Assembly (NCBI GenBank): GCA_019636555.1
Contig: JAHBXH010000001.1
Span: 186,001 to 250,000 of the forward strand
DNA from: Phycisphaeraceae bacterium
GTDB taxonomy: Bacteria > Planctomycetota > Phycisphaerae > Phycisphaerales > UBA1924
Length of the DNA stretch: 64,000 bases
Direction of reading: 5' to 3'
Shown here: one piece after another, positions 47,026-55,154 of the stretch
How positions within the stretch are numbered: position 1 is the first letter of the stretch
How the letters are laid out: each line of letters opens with the position of its first letter
The notes under the pieces: model-generated
Told to the model about the DNA's origin: nothing
Databases searched by the model: none
What the model saw: only the letters and a program-made list of their open reading frames with translations
Program-made: the position numbers and the translations under genes

Positions 47026-48189
47026 ATGCCCACCCCCATCTCCATCCGCGGCATAACCAAAGAATTCCCCGCAATCGGAGCCGGGACAGCGGGCGGCACA
47101 ACCCGCGCCGTTGACAACATCTCCCTCGAGATCGAAACCGGTGAACTCTTCTTTCTGCTCGGCCCTTCCGGCTGCGGCAAAACCACCCTCCTCCGCATGA
47201 TCGCCGGGTTCATCGACCCGACTTCCGGCACGATCCTCTTCGGCTCGCGCGACGTCACCCACCTGCCGCCCAACCAGCGCAACACCGGAATGGTCTTCCA
47301 GTCCTACGCGCTCTGGCCGCACATGACCATCGAGGCCAACGTCGCCTTCGGGCTCGATGTGCGAAAAACCCCTGCAAATGAGGCCAAAACACGCATCGAC
47401 GAGGCCCTCGCCGCGGTGCGCATGTCGCAGTATTCCAAGCGAAAACCGAACCAGCTCTCCGGCGGACAGCAGCAGCGCATCGCCCTCGCCCGCGCGCTCG
47501 TCATCCGCCCCGATGTCCTTTTATTAGATGAACCGCTCAGCAACCTCGACGCGAAACTCCGCCTCGAGCTCCGCTCCGAAATCCGGCGCATCTGCAAAGA
47601 GAGCGGCATCACCACCGTCTACGTCACCCACGACCAGAAAGAAGCGCTCAGCATGGCCGACCGCGTCGCCATCCTGCGATCCGGCCGCGTCGAACAACTC
47701 GGCACACCCGCCGATCTCTACAAGCGCCCCCACTCGCGCTTCGTCGCCGAATTCCTGGGCGAAACCAACATCCTCGAAGGCACCGTGATCTCTATTTCAG
47801 AAACCCCCTCCCCGATGGGAGCGAGGGCAGGGGGTGGGCAGGTTTTCACCGCAACACTCGAAACCCCCGCCGGCAAACTTGAAGGCTCGATTCCGCCCGG
47901 CCTCACACCACCAAAGCCAAACTCCCGCGCACTCCTCTCTATCCGACCAGAATCCATACACATTTCAGAATCAGAACTGAAACTACCGCCACAATTCCAA
48001 GGCAAGCTCACCAGTGCAACCTACCTCGGCGAAGTTGAACAAGGCCACATTCAGGTCGGCGCCGCCAATCTCAAATTCCTGAAGCTTTCCAATTTGGCGC
48101 AGCCCCTACACGCCGGCGATTCGCAAGTTCCGGTCTCGATTTCCGATGCGATCGTCCTTCCGCTTTCCGATTCAAACTCGGGAACCTGA
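47026..48189 (+). CDS. ABC transporter ATP-binding protein (Fe3+/polyamine/sugar importer type)
   Basis: 387 residues. Walker A is GPSGCGKT at 46-53, with FQSYALWPHMT as Q-loop, NQLSGGQQQRIALARAL as signature and VLLLDEPLSNLDAK as Walker B; the switch His is in YVTHDQKEA. The C-terminal TOBE-like domain is at about 245-380. This layout is that of PotA/FbpC/MalK-type subunits. No permease or binding protein is adjacent, so the substrate is open. Residues ~259-272 (ETPSPMGARAGGGQ) are encoded by a copy of the intergenic hairpin repeat and form an extra stretch in the TOBE domain. Confidence 0.92.
   Translation: MPTPISIRGITKEFPAIGAGTAGGTTRAVDNISLEIETGELFFLLGPSGCGKTTLLRMIAGFIDPTSGTILFGSRDVTHLPPNQRNTGMVFQSYALWPHMTIEANVAFGLDVRKTPANEAKTRIDEALAAVRMSQYSKRKPNQLSGGQQQRIALARALVIRPDVLLLDEPLSNLDAKLRLELRSEIRRICKESGITTVYVTHDQKEALSMADRVAILRSGRVEQLGTPADLYKRPHSRFVAEFLGETNILEGTVISISETPSPMGARAGGGQVFTATLETPAGKLEGSIPPGLTPPKPNSRALLSIRPESIHISESELKLPPQFQGKLTSATYLGEVEQGHIQVGAANLKFLKLSNLAQPLHAGDSQVPVSISDAIVLPLSDSNSGT
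47800..47840 (+). repeat. Hairpin repeat inside the ABC ATPase gene
   Basis: AACCCCCTCCCCGATGGGAG, then GAGGGCAGGGGGTGGGCA. It is a variant copy of the hairpin at 43581-43620 and 61438-61476, here read in frame without a stop. Confidence 0.85.
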
Positions 48190-48204
48190 TTTCCAAAATC
48201 GCAA

Positions 48205-48663
48205 TCACGCCCGAGTCGATCGAAACCGGATCTGCCGATTCAATGCGTGTTCCTCAAGGAACACCCCCACCAACTGAGCCAGGGCCTTCGGTCGGACATC
48301 CGATTTTTCGGCGTCACTCCATTTCACCCATTGAAATTCAAGATGCTTTTCCTTGGCCTTGATTTTGTCTGGCGCGTGGACTGAAAAAACGAGCGAGTAC
48401 TCGTGCCGCGATTTATTGTCCTGTTTGAAAAAGTGTTCGTGAATGAAGAGCAGTCGCTCGACCTTCACTTTTTTGCCTGTTTCCTCGAGGAATTCGCGCT
48501 CGATGGCTTCCGCCGCGGGCTCGCCGGGTTCGATGTGGCCGCCCGGAAAGTACCAATAGTCAGACTTCTTGTTTTTGCAGAGCAGGACCTGGCCATCGCG
48601 AACGGCGATGCCGCGGGCGAGCAGTTCGATTTTTTTCGCGGCGGATCGGTTCCATTTGGGCAT
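48205..48663 (-). CDS. Nudix hydrolase
   Basis: 152 residues. The Nudix box GHIEPGEPAAEAIEREFLEE with TGKK after it matches Gx5Ex7REUxEExGU, so the Mg-binding glutamates are complete. KSDYWYFPGGHIEPGE and EYSLVFSVHAPDKI are typical of small Nudix proteins near ADP-ribose or nucleotide pyrophosphatases. The substrate (an X-linked nucleoside diphosphate) cannot be told. It converges with the ABC ATPase gene, 15 bases apart, and is divergent from parB. Confidence 0.9.
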   Translation of the reverse strand: MPKWNRSAAKKIELLARGIAVRDGQVLLCKNKKSDYWYFPGGHIEPGEPAAEAIEREFLEETGKKVKVERLLFIHEHFFKQDNKSRHEYSLVFSVHAPDKIKAKEKHLEFQWVKWSDAEKSDVRPKALAQLVGVFLEEHALNRQIRFRSTRA

Positions 48664-48769
48664 GCGGTTTCACCTTTTCGGTTCACGGATCAATTCAGTG
48701 GTCCATTCATCGGGCGCGGTGGGTTGATACGATGTTGGTAGAATCGGGGCGGTTCGAACGGAGTCGATC

Positions 48770-49831
48770 ATGAGCAATCACACGGAAGTTTCGAAGGTTC
48801 GCAAATTGGGTAGGGGTTTGTCTGCATTGCTGCAAACTCCTGTGGCGATTGAAGTTGGGTCGCAGGGGACACCTGCGCGGGGTGTTGCGACTGCCGCGGC
48901 AGCCGTTGTGGGGGAAGGCGCGGTGCGCGGCGAGGTTGCGCGCGAGGCGGCTTTGCCGAGTGCGCGAAATGAAGGAAGCGCGGTCGGAAGTGGTGGGGGT
49001 GGTGGAGTTGAGCACATTTCGGTTGAGTCGATTCGGCCGAGTCCGTTCCAGGCGCGGCGGATTTTTGATGAAGCGCCGTTGCGGCAGCTCGCGGATTCGA
49101 TCCGCGGCGCGGGCGTGATGCAGCCGGTGATCGTACGGCCGGGGAAGACCAGCAACGAGTTTGAACTTGTTGCGGGTGAGCGGCGCTGGCGCGCGGCGAA
49201 GATTGCGGGGCTTGCGCGGGTGCCGGCGATTGTGCGGGAGCTTGGCGATGAGGATGCCGCGGAGTGGGGGCTGATTGAAAACGTGCAGCGTGAAGATCTC
49301 AACGCGATGGATCGCGCGCACGCGCTGCGGATGATGAGCGAGCGGTTCGGACTTTCGCATGCGCGCGTGGCGGAGAAAGTCGGACTCGAACGCGCGACGG
49401 TTGCGAACCTGGTGCGCCTGACTGAACTCGAGCCTGAAATTGCGGAGCTTTTGAGCGCGAACGCATTGAGCGCGGCGCACGGAAAAGCCCTGCTTTCCAT
49501 GCCTTCCGGCGCGGAGCGCGTGCGCATCGCGCGTGAAGCGGCGCGGGGCGAGTGGCCGGTTCGGAAAGTTGAGGCGGAAGTGAAGCGCGCACTTGCGGAG
49601 GGTGACACGAGCGCGGCAAGTAGTGGGGCGGCCGAAGCGGAAGGCGGAAATTTTGGTGGGCCGATCGATACGAAGCGCGCGGTTGCGATCGACCTGGAAC
49701 GCAGACTCGGCCAGCAATTGGGAACGAAGGTCTTCATTCAATCCGGAAAAGAAGGAAAGGGGAAGATCGTCCTCGAGTTCTACGGGCTGGATCACTTCGA
49801 CGCGCTGCTCGCGAAGATGGGACTTCGCTAG
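48770..49831 (+). CDS. parB: ParB-family chromosome partition protein
   Basis: 353 residues. After a start typical of chromosomal ParB (VRKLGRGLSALL) comes a low-complexity linker. The N-terminal ParB domain has SVESIRPSPFQARRIF, ADSIRGAGVMQPVIVRP and the CTP-binding GERRWRAAKIAGL. WGLIENVQREDLNAMDRAHA and FGLSHARVAEKVGLERATVA (helix-turn-helix) complete the parS-binding core, and the C-terminal dimerisation end is GKIVLEFYGLDHFDALLAKM. The usual parA neighbour is missing from this window, and I did not find a parS-like 16-base palindrome. Confidence 0.93.
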   Translation: MSNHTEVSKVRKLGRGLSALLQTPVAIEVGSQGTPARGVATAAAAVVGEGAVRGEVAREAALPSARNEGSAVGSGGGGGVEHISVESIRPSPFQARRIFDEAPLRQLADSIRGAGVMQPVIVRPGKTSNEFELVAGERRWRAAKIAGLARVPAIVRELGDEDAAEWGLIENVQREDLNAMDRAHALRMMSERFGLSHARVAEKVGLERATVANLVRLTELEPEIAELLSANALSAAHGKALLSMPSGAERVRIAREAARGEWPVRKVEAEVKRALAEGDTSAASSGAAEAEGGNFGGPIDTKRAVAIDLERRLGQQLGTKVFIQSGKEGKGKIVLEFYGLDHFDALLAKMGLR

Positions 49832-50330
49832 ACCAGACTATCTTCGTTGGCGCCGATTGTGGACTTGTTGTCTCGGTCGCCGACGCAGATGCGTTGTCGT
49901 CGCAACGGAGCGTGCGCGCGGCGTTGGGTATGAGCCCGATTCCGGAATCTTGGAAAGCTCGACGCCAATCGCCCCCGGCGGAGTCGCGCACGGTGCTCGG
50001 TAAACCGCTGTCATTTGTGGAGATACGCCATTTGCGCGTCGTGTCAAAGGCGATCATCGCCGGGTGGGGAAGACACCCTGTCACATCATGTGAACAGGAA
50101 TTCGAAGGAGATGTTCGGAATTTGGTCTCTTGTTTCGGGCGCTGGAATTGCGTCATTTTTGTGAGTTTTACCCGCTCGTGGCCGCACGAAATCCACAATG
50201 TTGTGGATTTTGGTCCAAGAATTAGTTATGTTCTCGGGGATTGGGGGGGAACGTAGAAAGCGCGGGCGGGGGCGCGGCAGCGTGGGTTGCCGCGGCACAC
50301 GTGTTTTCTGACGAAAGGTAATTGACGAAC
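49832..50330. other. ~500-base gap with a 22-base palindrome
   Basis: Open frames exist on both strands but none has a ribosome site or recognisable family. The main visible signal is the palindrome at 50189-50210. Confidence 0.5.
50189..50210. promoter_or_regulatory. 22-base palindrome, possible operator
   Basis: AAATCCACAA, TG, TTGTGGATTT: two perfect 10-base arms, 121 bases before the small DNA-binding-like gene. Each arm resembles a DnaA box (TTATCCACA) with two mismatches. Confidence 0.5.
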
Positions 50331-50720
50331 ATGGCGAAAAAAGCAAGCGGCAAATTGTCCACGATGTCTACTGCGGAACTACAGGCGGAGATTCGCCGTC
50401 GCTCCGGTCGGAACAAGGCGCTGCAGCGCCGGTATGAGAAATTGTCTGCAAAGATGGAAGCGCTGCGGAAAGAGATCGCGGCATCGGGGGGCGCGGTGGT
50501 GGGGGGCGGCGGGCGCGCAACCAATGAACTCAGCCTCGTCGATTCGCTCAAGAAGGTTCTGACCGGCAAGACGCTGGGTGTGAGCCAGGCGGCGGACGCG
50601 GTGCTCGCGACGGGATACATGACGACGAGCCCGAACTTCCGCACGATTGTGAATCAGACGTTTATCAAGCATCGCAACAAGTTCAAGAAGGTGAGCCGCG
50701 GCCGGTATACGGCGGTGTGA
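50331..50720 (+). CDS. Small basic DNA-binding-like protein (coiled coil plus winged-helix-like end)
   Basis: 129 residues from the ATG at 50331; a TTG at 50322 sits closer to the AAAGG site and could be the true start. The N-terminal half is a basic coiled coil (STAELQAEIRRRSGRNKALQ, EKLSAKMEALRKEIA). After a Gly linker, the second half (SLVDSLKKVLTGKTLGVSQA, AADAVLATGYMTTSPNFRTI, KFKKVSRGRYTAV) reads like a small winged helix. I have seen this arrangement only as uncharacterised planctomycete proteins. It may be a nucleoid or regulatory protein; the palindrome upstream could be its own operator. Confidence 0.8.
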   Translation: MAKKASGKLSTMSTAELQAEIRRRSGRNKALQRRYEKLSAKMEALRKEIAASGGAVVGGGGRATNELSLVDSLKKVLTGKTLGVSQAADAVLATGYMTTSPNFRTIVNQTFIKHRNKFKKVSRGRYTAV

Positions 50721-50746
50721 GCTGGACCGACCAACTTGTTTGGAGC

Positions 50747-50776
50747 AAGGGCGCCGAGGAGAGGCGCCCTTTTTTG
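50747..50776 (+). terminator. Terminator of the small DNA-binding-like gene
   Basis: AAGGGCGCC/GGCGCCCTT stem with a 7-base loop followed by TTTTTG, 27 bases after the stop. Confidence 0.9.
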
Positions 50777-50804
50777 TTAGAAGGGTGGCGGGGGGAGAAT
50801 TCCG

Positions 50805-51000
50805 GGGGCAAAGGGGCAAAGGGGCAAAGGGGCGGAGAGACGGAGAATGGAATTGGCGAGAGCAGAATTCAGAAGATGTTGAACACGGAGCACCACGGGG
50901 AACCACGGAGAAAGACACGGAGGGGGAGGTGAGGAAGTGAGGAGGTGAAGAGGTGAAGAGGTGAAGAGGAGAAGAGGTGAGGAGGAGAAGAGGTGAGAGG
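50805..51000. repeat. Tandem-repeat mosaic: (GGGGCAAA)n, CACGGAG and (GGTGAAGA)n units
   Basis: GGGGGCAAAGGGGCAAAGGG at 50811, then ACACGGAGCACCACGGGGAA and relatives at 50882-50930, then GGTGAAGAGGTGAAGAGG runs to ~51000. It is the reverse of the series at 46680-47025. Confidence 0.85.
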
Positions 51001-51070
51001 GATCGCGGCGAACCGCGGCGCGGAGTATGGCGAAACTTGACTGGGTGGCGGTGAAGAAGGGGCGGGCGTG

Positions 51071-52078
51071 ATGGAAGTGCGATGTCCGCGATGCGGGTAT
51101 GACCAGACGGGGGTGATGAGCGCGTGGCGCGAGGCGTGCCCGGTGCAGGGACGGTGTTCGGAGTGCGGGCTGGACTTTTTGTGGTGTGATGCGGTCGCTC
51201 CGCCGCGGTGCGAAGGGCTGGTTGAGCACGCGACGACATTTTGGCGATGGTCGTGGTGGGGGGTTCGGACATTTGCGCGCACGTGGCGACCGATGCGCTT
51301 TTGGAATTGGCTGCGGATGGAGTATCCGCCGCGGGTGTGGAAGGCGGTGGTGTGGTTTGTGTGCGCGATGGGGATTTTGGATGTTGCTATCGCGGCGATC
51401 ATGCTTGCAAGCGTGGCCATCAGCCAGTGGCGCAGTGGCTGGCGATCCTTTGCCGAGGCGCTCGACAACGCAGTCACCCAGACGATGCGGTGGGAGACTT
51501 GGCTCTGGTGGGTTCCGACGCGAATCGATGAGCCATATTGGAATCGGCCGCGTCTCGCAGCCGCGCTGTTGCGATTGGAGATCGGGCAATACCCATGGTG
51601 GCTCTTGCCAACACTGATGACGTTGTGTGTTGCACCGCTGATGCTTGTGGTGCTTCCATGGACGCGAGCGCGTGCGAAAGTTGAGTTGCGGCATGTTGCG
51701 AGATGGCTCGTTTACAGCCAATCGCTCTGGCCCGTGGCCTTCGTGTGGTTTGAGGCGATCTACCTGGGCTATTGGCTGCAATCCAGCGCGGCGCGTCCGA
51801 CGTTCTCGGCGACATCTGGGTTTTCAGATCCGGAAGAGACGCTCTGGTGGCAACTCTTGGACTGCATCGCCTGGCCGATGGAATCGGAGTGGATTGTGCC
51901 GCTGGTGCTATTGGCGTGGCTGTGCCGCTGGAACTGGTGCGCGCTCAAGTTCGGGATGCGATTTGAAAAGCCGGCGGCGCTGTGGTGGGCGGTGATGGTG
52001 CCGACGCTTTTGGTCGGCGCGATCGTGGTGATGCTGCAGGCGGTCGGGCTTGGGATCTTGCTTCCGGGGTTGGCGTGA
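51071..52078 (+). CDS. Multipass membrane protein with N-terminal zinc-ribbon-like domain
   Basis: 335 residues. It begins with two CxxC pairs (CPRCGYDQTG and GRCSECGLDF), a zinc-ribbon motif found at the start of many uncharacterised planctomycete membrane proteins. Four or five transmembrane segments follow: VVWFVCAMGILDVAIAAIML, WWLLPTLMTLCVAPLMLVVL, then one near the WLVYSQSLWPVAFVWFEAIY segment, and VMVPTLLVGAIVVMLQAVGL at the end. No catalytic motif is recognised. Repeat tracts flank it on both sides. Confidence 0.75.
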   Translation: MEVRCPRCGYDQTGVMSAWREACPVQGRCSECGLDFLWCDAVAPPRCEGLVEHATTFWRWSWWGVRTFARTWRPMRFWNWLRMEYPPRVWKAVVWFVCAMGILDVAIAAIMLASVAISQWRSGWRSFAEALDNAVTQTMRWETWLWWVPTRIDEPYWNRPRLAAALLRLEIGQYPWWLLPTLMTLCVAPLMLVVLPWTRARAKVELRHVARWLVYSQSLWPVAFVWFEAIYLGYWLQSSAARPTFSATSGFSDPEETLWWQLLDCIAWPMESEWIVPLVLLAWLCRWNWCALKFGMRFEKPAALWWAVMVPTLLVGAIVVMLQAVGLGILLPGLA

Positions 52079-52228
52079 GGGGTGAAGAGAGGTGTCGAGG
52101 GGAGATTCAGGGGCAAAGGGGCAAAGGGGCAAAGGTGTCAAGGTGTCGAGGTGTCAAGGTGGGGAGGTGCCGAGGTGGGGAGGAGAAGAGGAGAAGAGGT
52201 GAGCAGGTGATGAGGGGGCGCTATCAGG

Positions 52229-52361
52229 TATTGCACGTCTGGCAACGGACACGCGCCCGCGTTGCGGGCGGAGAAGGAGCGCGGGAGGATTTGAGGATGC
52301 GGTCCTTTGGTTGTAAATCTGCCCACCCCCATCCCCCTCCCTCCGGGAGGGGGTTTCGGAA
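52229..52361. repeat. Composite: CATCTGGCAACG unit plus G/C hairpin
   Basis: CGTCTGGCAACGGACACGCG with CCGCGTTGCGGGCGGAGAAG, then CCCCCTCCCTCCGGGAGGGGG near 52332. The order is the inverse of that in the blocks at 43.5 and 43.8 kb. Confidence 0.8.
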
Positions 52362-52532
52362 TTGCTGCAGGGAGACCGTCGGCTGAAGCCGCCGGCAATG
52401 ATCGAGCGCCCTGCGGGCGGAAAAGAAGCGAGCGGACGAGAGAGAGGCGCTGGGTTTGTGCCCGCTTCGCAGACGGGGATTGAGGAAGGGAAAGCAAACA
52501 GGGCGTCGGAACCGGAGTAGGGGATGTGTTCC

Positions 52533-52585
52533 AGATGTTGCACATCTGGCAACGACCGCGCGCCCGCGTTGCGGGCGGAGAAAGG
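52533..52585. repeat. CATCTGGCAACG unit
   Basis: CACATCTGGCAACGACCGCG, then CGCCCGCGTTGCGGGCGGAG. It is flanked by TGTCTGCTGCGCAGACAG at 52647. Confidence 0.8.
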
Positions 52586-52770
52586 AAGAAGAGAGGTACC
52601 AGGCACTTGGCACAAGGGGGAAAGAAAGGAAGAGCGCGTTGGATAGTGTCTGCTGCGCAGACAGAGATAGCGGAACGGATCATCCACGCTCTGGGCGGTT
52701 TGCATGTGGAGTTGAAGCTGTCGGCCGCGGGCGCCTGCAACGATCTTGTGACCTGCGGGCGGAGAAGGAG

Positions 52771-52799
52771 CACCAATCGCGGAGGAACCGCGATTGGTG
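52771..52799. repeat. Perfect hairpin CACCAATCGCGG, copy 2
   Basis: Same 12-bp stem as 43760-43788, with the loop complement (AGGAA instead of TTCCT), so the copy is inverted. It ends 28 bases before queD. Confidence 0.85.
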
Positions 52800-52827
52800 G
52801 CACGGTCCGCACTCGTACGATTGAGGC

Positions 52828-53184
52828 ATGGTGATATTCCGGGAGTTTCGGTTTGAGGCGGCGCACTGGCTGCCGCGGGTTGAGGCGGAGCACAAGTGTG
52901 CGCGGATGCACGGGCACTCGTACCGGTTTGTGCTGCACATTTCGGGGGCGATCGACCCGGAGCGCGGGTGGGTGATGGACTTTGCGGAGATGCGGAAGAT
53001 CGTCGATCCGGTGGTGGAGGAGCTTGATCATCGCTGCCTGAACGAGGTGCCGGGGCTCGAGAATCCGACGGCGGAAGCGATCACGAAGTGGATCTGGGAT
53101 CGGCTCAAGCCGCGGCTGCGCGGGCTGATTCGGATCGAGCTGTACGAGACGAGCAAGTGCGGGTGTGTGTATGAGGGGGAGTAG
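52828..53184 (+). CDS. queD: 6-carboxy-5,6,7,8-tetrahydropterin synthase QueD
   Basis: 118 residues, the usual size for QueD. Zinc ligands are His13 (AAHWLP), His28 and His30 (MHGHSY), and the catalytic Cys24 is present in HKCARMHGH. VMDFAEMRKIVDPVVEELDH, LNEVPGLENPTAEAITKWIW and IELYETSKCGCVYEGE complete the fold. It converts dihydroneopterin triphosphate into the precursor of queuosine and other deazapurines. No queC, queE or folE is visible here. Repeat mosaics enclose the gene on both sides. Confidence 0.93.
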   Translation: MVIFREFRFEAAHWLPRVEAEHKCARMHGHSYRFVLHISGAIDPERGWVMDFAEMRKIVDPVVEELDHRCLNEVPGLENPTAEAITKWIWDRLKPRLRGLIRIELYETSKCGCVYEGE

Positions 53185-53640
53185 GGGAGGAGAGGCGTCG
53201 AGGTGTCGAGGGGAGAATTCAGGGGCAAAGGGGCAAAGGGGCAAAGAGGCGGAGGGCGGAGAGAGATTGCGAGAAGCGCGCGGAGGCGAGGAAGAGGCGC
53301 TTGATTTATGTCTGCTTCGCAGACAGCGATCAAGGAAGGAAAGACCAAGAGGAGTTGTGGAAGGAGGAGTGGGGGTGACTACAAGGTGCTGCGCATCTGG
53401 CAACGAACGCGCGCCCGCGTTGCGGGCGGAGAAGGAGGAAGCGTGTTCGGATGTGAAAGCGCGGCGATGCAGGAGCGGCAGAGGTGGTCGGCGGGCTGCG
53501 CGGGAGAGATGTTGTGGGATTGCGGATCGCGGATATCGGATGGCGGATTTGAAGAACCGAAAGTGGGATGTGGGAGGCAAGTGTTTGAGGTGCGGGCGCG
53601 GCGGTGTAGGAGCGGCAGGGTGCTCCACGGAGAGGGGCCG
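53185..53640. other. ~450-base intergenic repeat mosaic
   Basis: It holds (GGGGCAAA)n at 53220-53250, a TCTGCTTCGCAGAC unit (53310-53323), a CATCTGGCAACG unit (53384-53438) and a GCGGATTG/GGATGTGGGA series (53507-53575) that is the inverse of the tract in mutM. Confidence 0.8.
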
Positions 53641-53902
53641 CGGAGAGAGGAAATGGCGGCGCGGTATTCTGATTCGGCGATGGGGCGGCGAAGAACGACA
53701 ACCGCACTCGCGACTCGCTCCCGGGCCTTTGTGACGATCGCTTGCACGTTGTTCACTTGCGTGGTTTGCTGTCATCGGGACCTGCCGCGCATGCACGGGT
53801 GACGGCTTCGAAGATTGAGGCGCGATGGAATGAGAGAACGGCGGGGCTGACCAGCGCGGATCCGAAACGACGCTATGGCGACGTGCTGAAGCTCTCTTCA
53901 AG

Positions 53903-54409
53903 GTGCTCGGGGAATGCTCTCAGTCGGAGCGGGAAGAACTGCTTGAAGTTGCCGCGGCGGCTCCGGGAGGGAACGAGGTTGGCTTTCGAAGGGACGGGTT
54001 TCCGGGAGCTGCGATCGATGGGCTGGTCATGTTTTATTCGCACGTCGGCGATCGGGCGTCGCTTGTGCGGGTGCTTGCGATGGCCGCGCGTCAGAACGTT
54101 GGCTTGCGCCGTGTTGAGGACTTTGTGGTTTTGTCGAGTCCCGCCATTCCGGATTCGGTGACGATGCTGTTTGACGCGTTCGAGATATCGAAGTCGCCGG
54201 AGGCGAAAGCCGCGATTGCCGGCGGGCTTCGCTTCGGATTTGCATTTGCAGGGCCGCTGCCTGCGGATGACGCCGAACTGGTTGCGTGGGCAAGAAAGTG
54301 GTACGAGGAACATCGCGCGACGTACGTCCCCGACGAAGATTACAGCGTTCGGAGCAATATGTTCTCGGCAGATGGACCTGAGAAGAACTCGCTGTTCAAG
54401 CCCCGGTAG
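53903..54409 (+). CDS. Protein of unknown function, start unresolved (possibly frameshifted)
   Basis: 168 residues from a GTG at 53903. The core (LVMFYSHVGDRASLVRVLAM, PDSVTMLFDAFEISKSPEAK and ELVAWARKWYEEHRATYVPD) reads as a real helical protein. The start is doubtful. In another frame upstream, MGRRRTTTALATRSRAFVTI with FTCVVCC looks like a lipoprotein signal (53653-53802), and a third frame has ARWNERTAGLTSADPKRRYG joining near 53890. One or two frameshifts could therefore have split a longer exported protein. I recognise no family. Confidence 0.55.
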   Translation: MLGECSQSEREELLEVAAAAPGGNEVGFRRDGFPGAAIDGLVMFYSHVGDRASLVRVLAMAARQNVGLRRVEDFVVLSSPAIPDSVTMLFDAFEISKSPEAKAAIAGGLRFGFAFAGPLPADDAELVAWARKWYEEHRATYVPDEDYSVRSNMFSADGPEKNSLFKPR

Positions 54410-54704
54410 ATTGGTGTGCTGTCTTTGGATAGAGGGAGAAAGAAACACTGATCGCGTGGGAACGCGAGCGGCGGCATGGGCGTGGGGTGGATGCGAGGTT
54501 GGGGCGAAGTGCGAAGTCAGGGCCACCGGCCTGCCAGCCCATCCGCATGGATTTCGTCTTTCGTTTTTGGCATGCAAGCCCTCTTTGCGCCGAGCCGCAA
54601 TCGTGCGGAAACACTCGCGGTCCAAATCTGGCCAATGCCTCCAGCCTTCGCTGCGGGTCACTCGCCCCAACACAAAGTTTGGGCCTCCCGTCAACCGACC
54701 GGAA
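54410..54704. other. ~295-base gap without a recognised gene
   Basis: Frames cross it on both strands but lack ribosome sites. Nothing else is seen. Confidence 0.4.
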
Positions 54705-55154
54705 CTAATTGGCTGGTCTCGCGAGGATCACGGCGACAGTTCCGTAGGTTGGCCCATCAAGGGCTGAAAACTCATGCTCAATATCGACTTGTTGCCCAAG
54801 CTTGCTCGCCCACCAGCCGTCGCGAAGCTGCCGAGCGGCATGCGTGGGTTTCCCTTTGCTATCAGCAAAGATGGCGACCTTCTGTTTGCCAGCTTCCAAC
54901 GCGGGGTCCGAACGATGCAAATAGCCTTGAAGGCCGTAGACTGCCATGAACGCTTCGACCGTCTCTTCGCGTGGCACCCCGGGCGGCCAATAGTGTAGTC
55001 CCATAGCATCGGGCCACCACCAATAGTCCGTGTCCTCCGCTGCCCACGCGATGCAGTTATATCCTTCGTCATACGGGCTGGTAAGACGGATGTTTGTTCC
55101 CGTGAGGTTGGGAAAAGGCGATTGCATCGCGCGCACCAAGTCCTCAATGGTCAT
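54705..55154 (-). CDS. DUF7689-like protein, third gene of an overlapping operon
   Basis: 149 residues. YNCIAWAAEDTDYWWWPDAM with LHYWPPGVPREETVEAFMAV is the signature of a small uncharacterised family I believe is DUF7689; the Asn-Cys-Ile-Ala-Trp-Ala segment is its hallmark. The C-terminal half contains VAIFADSKGKPTHAARQLRD and GTVAVILARP. A Cys near the start and a His in PTHAARQ could form an active site, as in papain-like folds, but that is only a suggestion. Its start overlaps the preceding gene by 4 bases, so the operon is translationally coupled. Confidence 0.75.
   Translation of the reverse strand: MTIEDLVRAMQSPFPNLTGTNIRLTSPYDEGYNCIAWAAEDTDYWWWPDAMGLHYWPPGVPREETVEAFMAVYGLQGYLHRSDPALEAGKQKVAIFADSKGKPTHAARQLRDGWWASKLGQQVDIEHEFSALDGPTYGTVAVILARPAN

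Larger units (their letters stand above)
52079..52827. other. ~750-base intergenic repeat mosaic
   Basis: No gene. It holds (GGGGCAAA)n at 52108-52137, GAGGTGTCGAGGTGTCAAGG units at 52133-52215, two CATCTGGCAACG/GCGTTGCGGGCGG units, one G/C hairpin (52320-52361), two TCTGC..GCAGAC units and the CACCAATCGCGG hairpin. Open frames across it are repeat reading. Confidence 0.8.

Noticed and set aside
49734..50198. 155-codon minus-strand frame after parB
   Set aside because: Its end is antisense to parB and it lacks a ribosome site; no family recognised.
54171..54767. Plus-strand frame overlapping the 168-residue protein and the operon end
   Set aside because: Basic, low-complexity translation, overlaps better frames on both sides.
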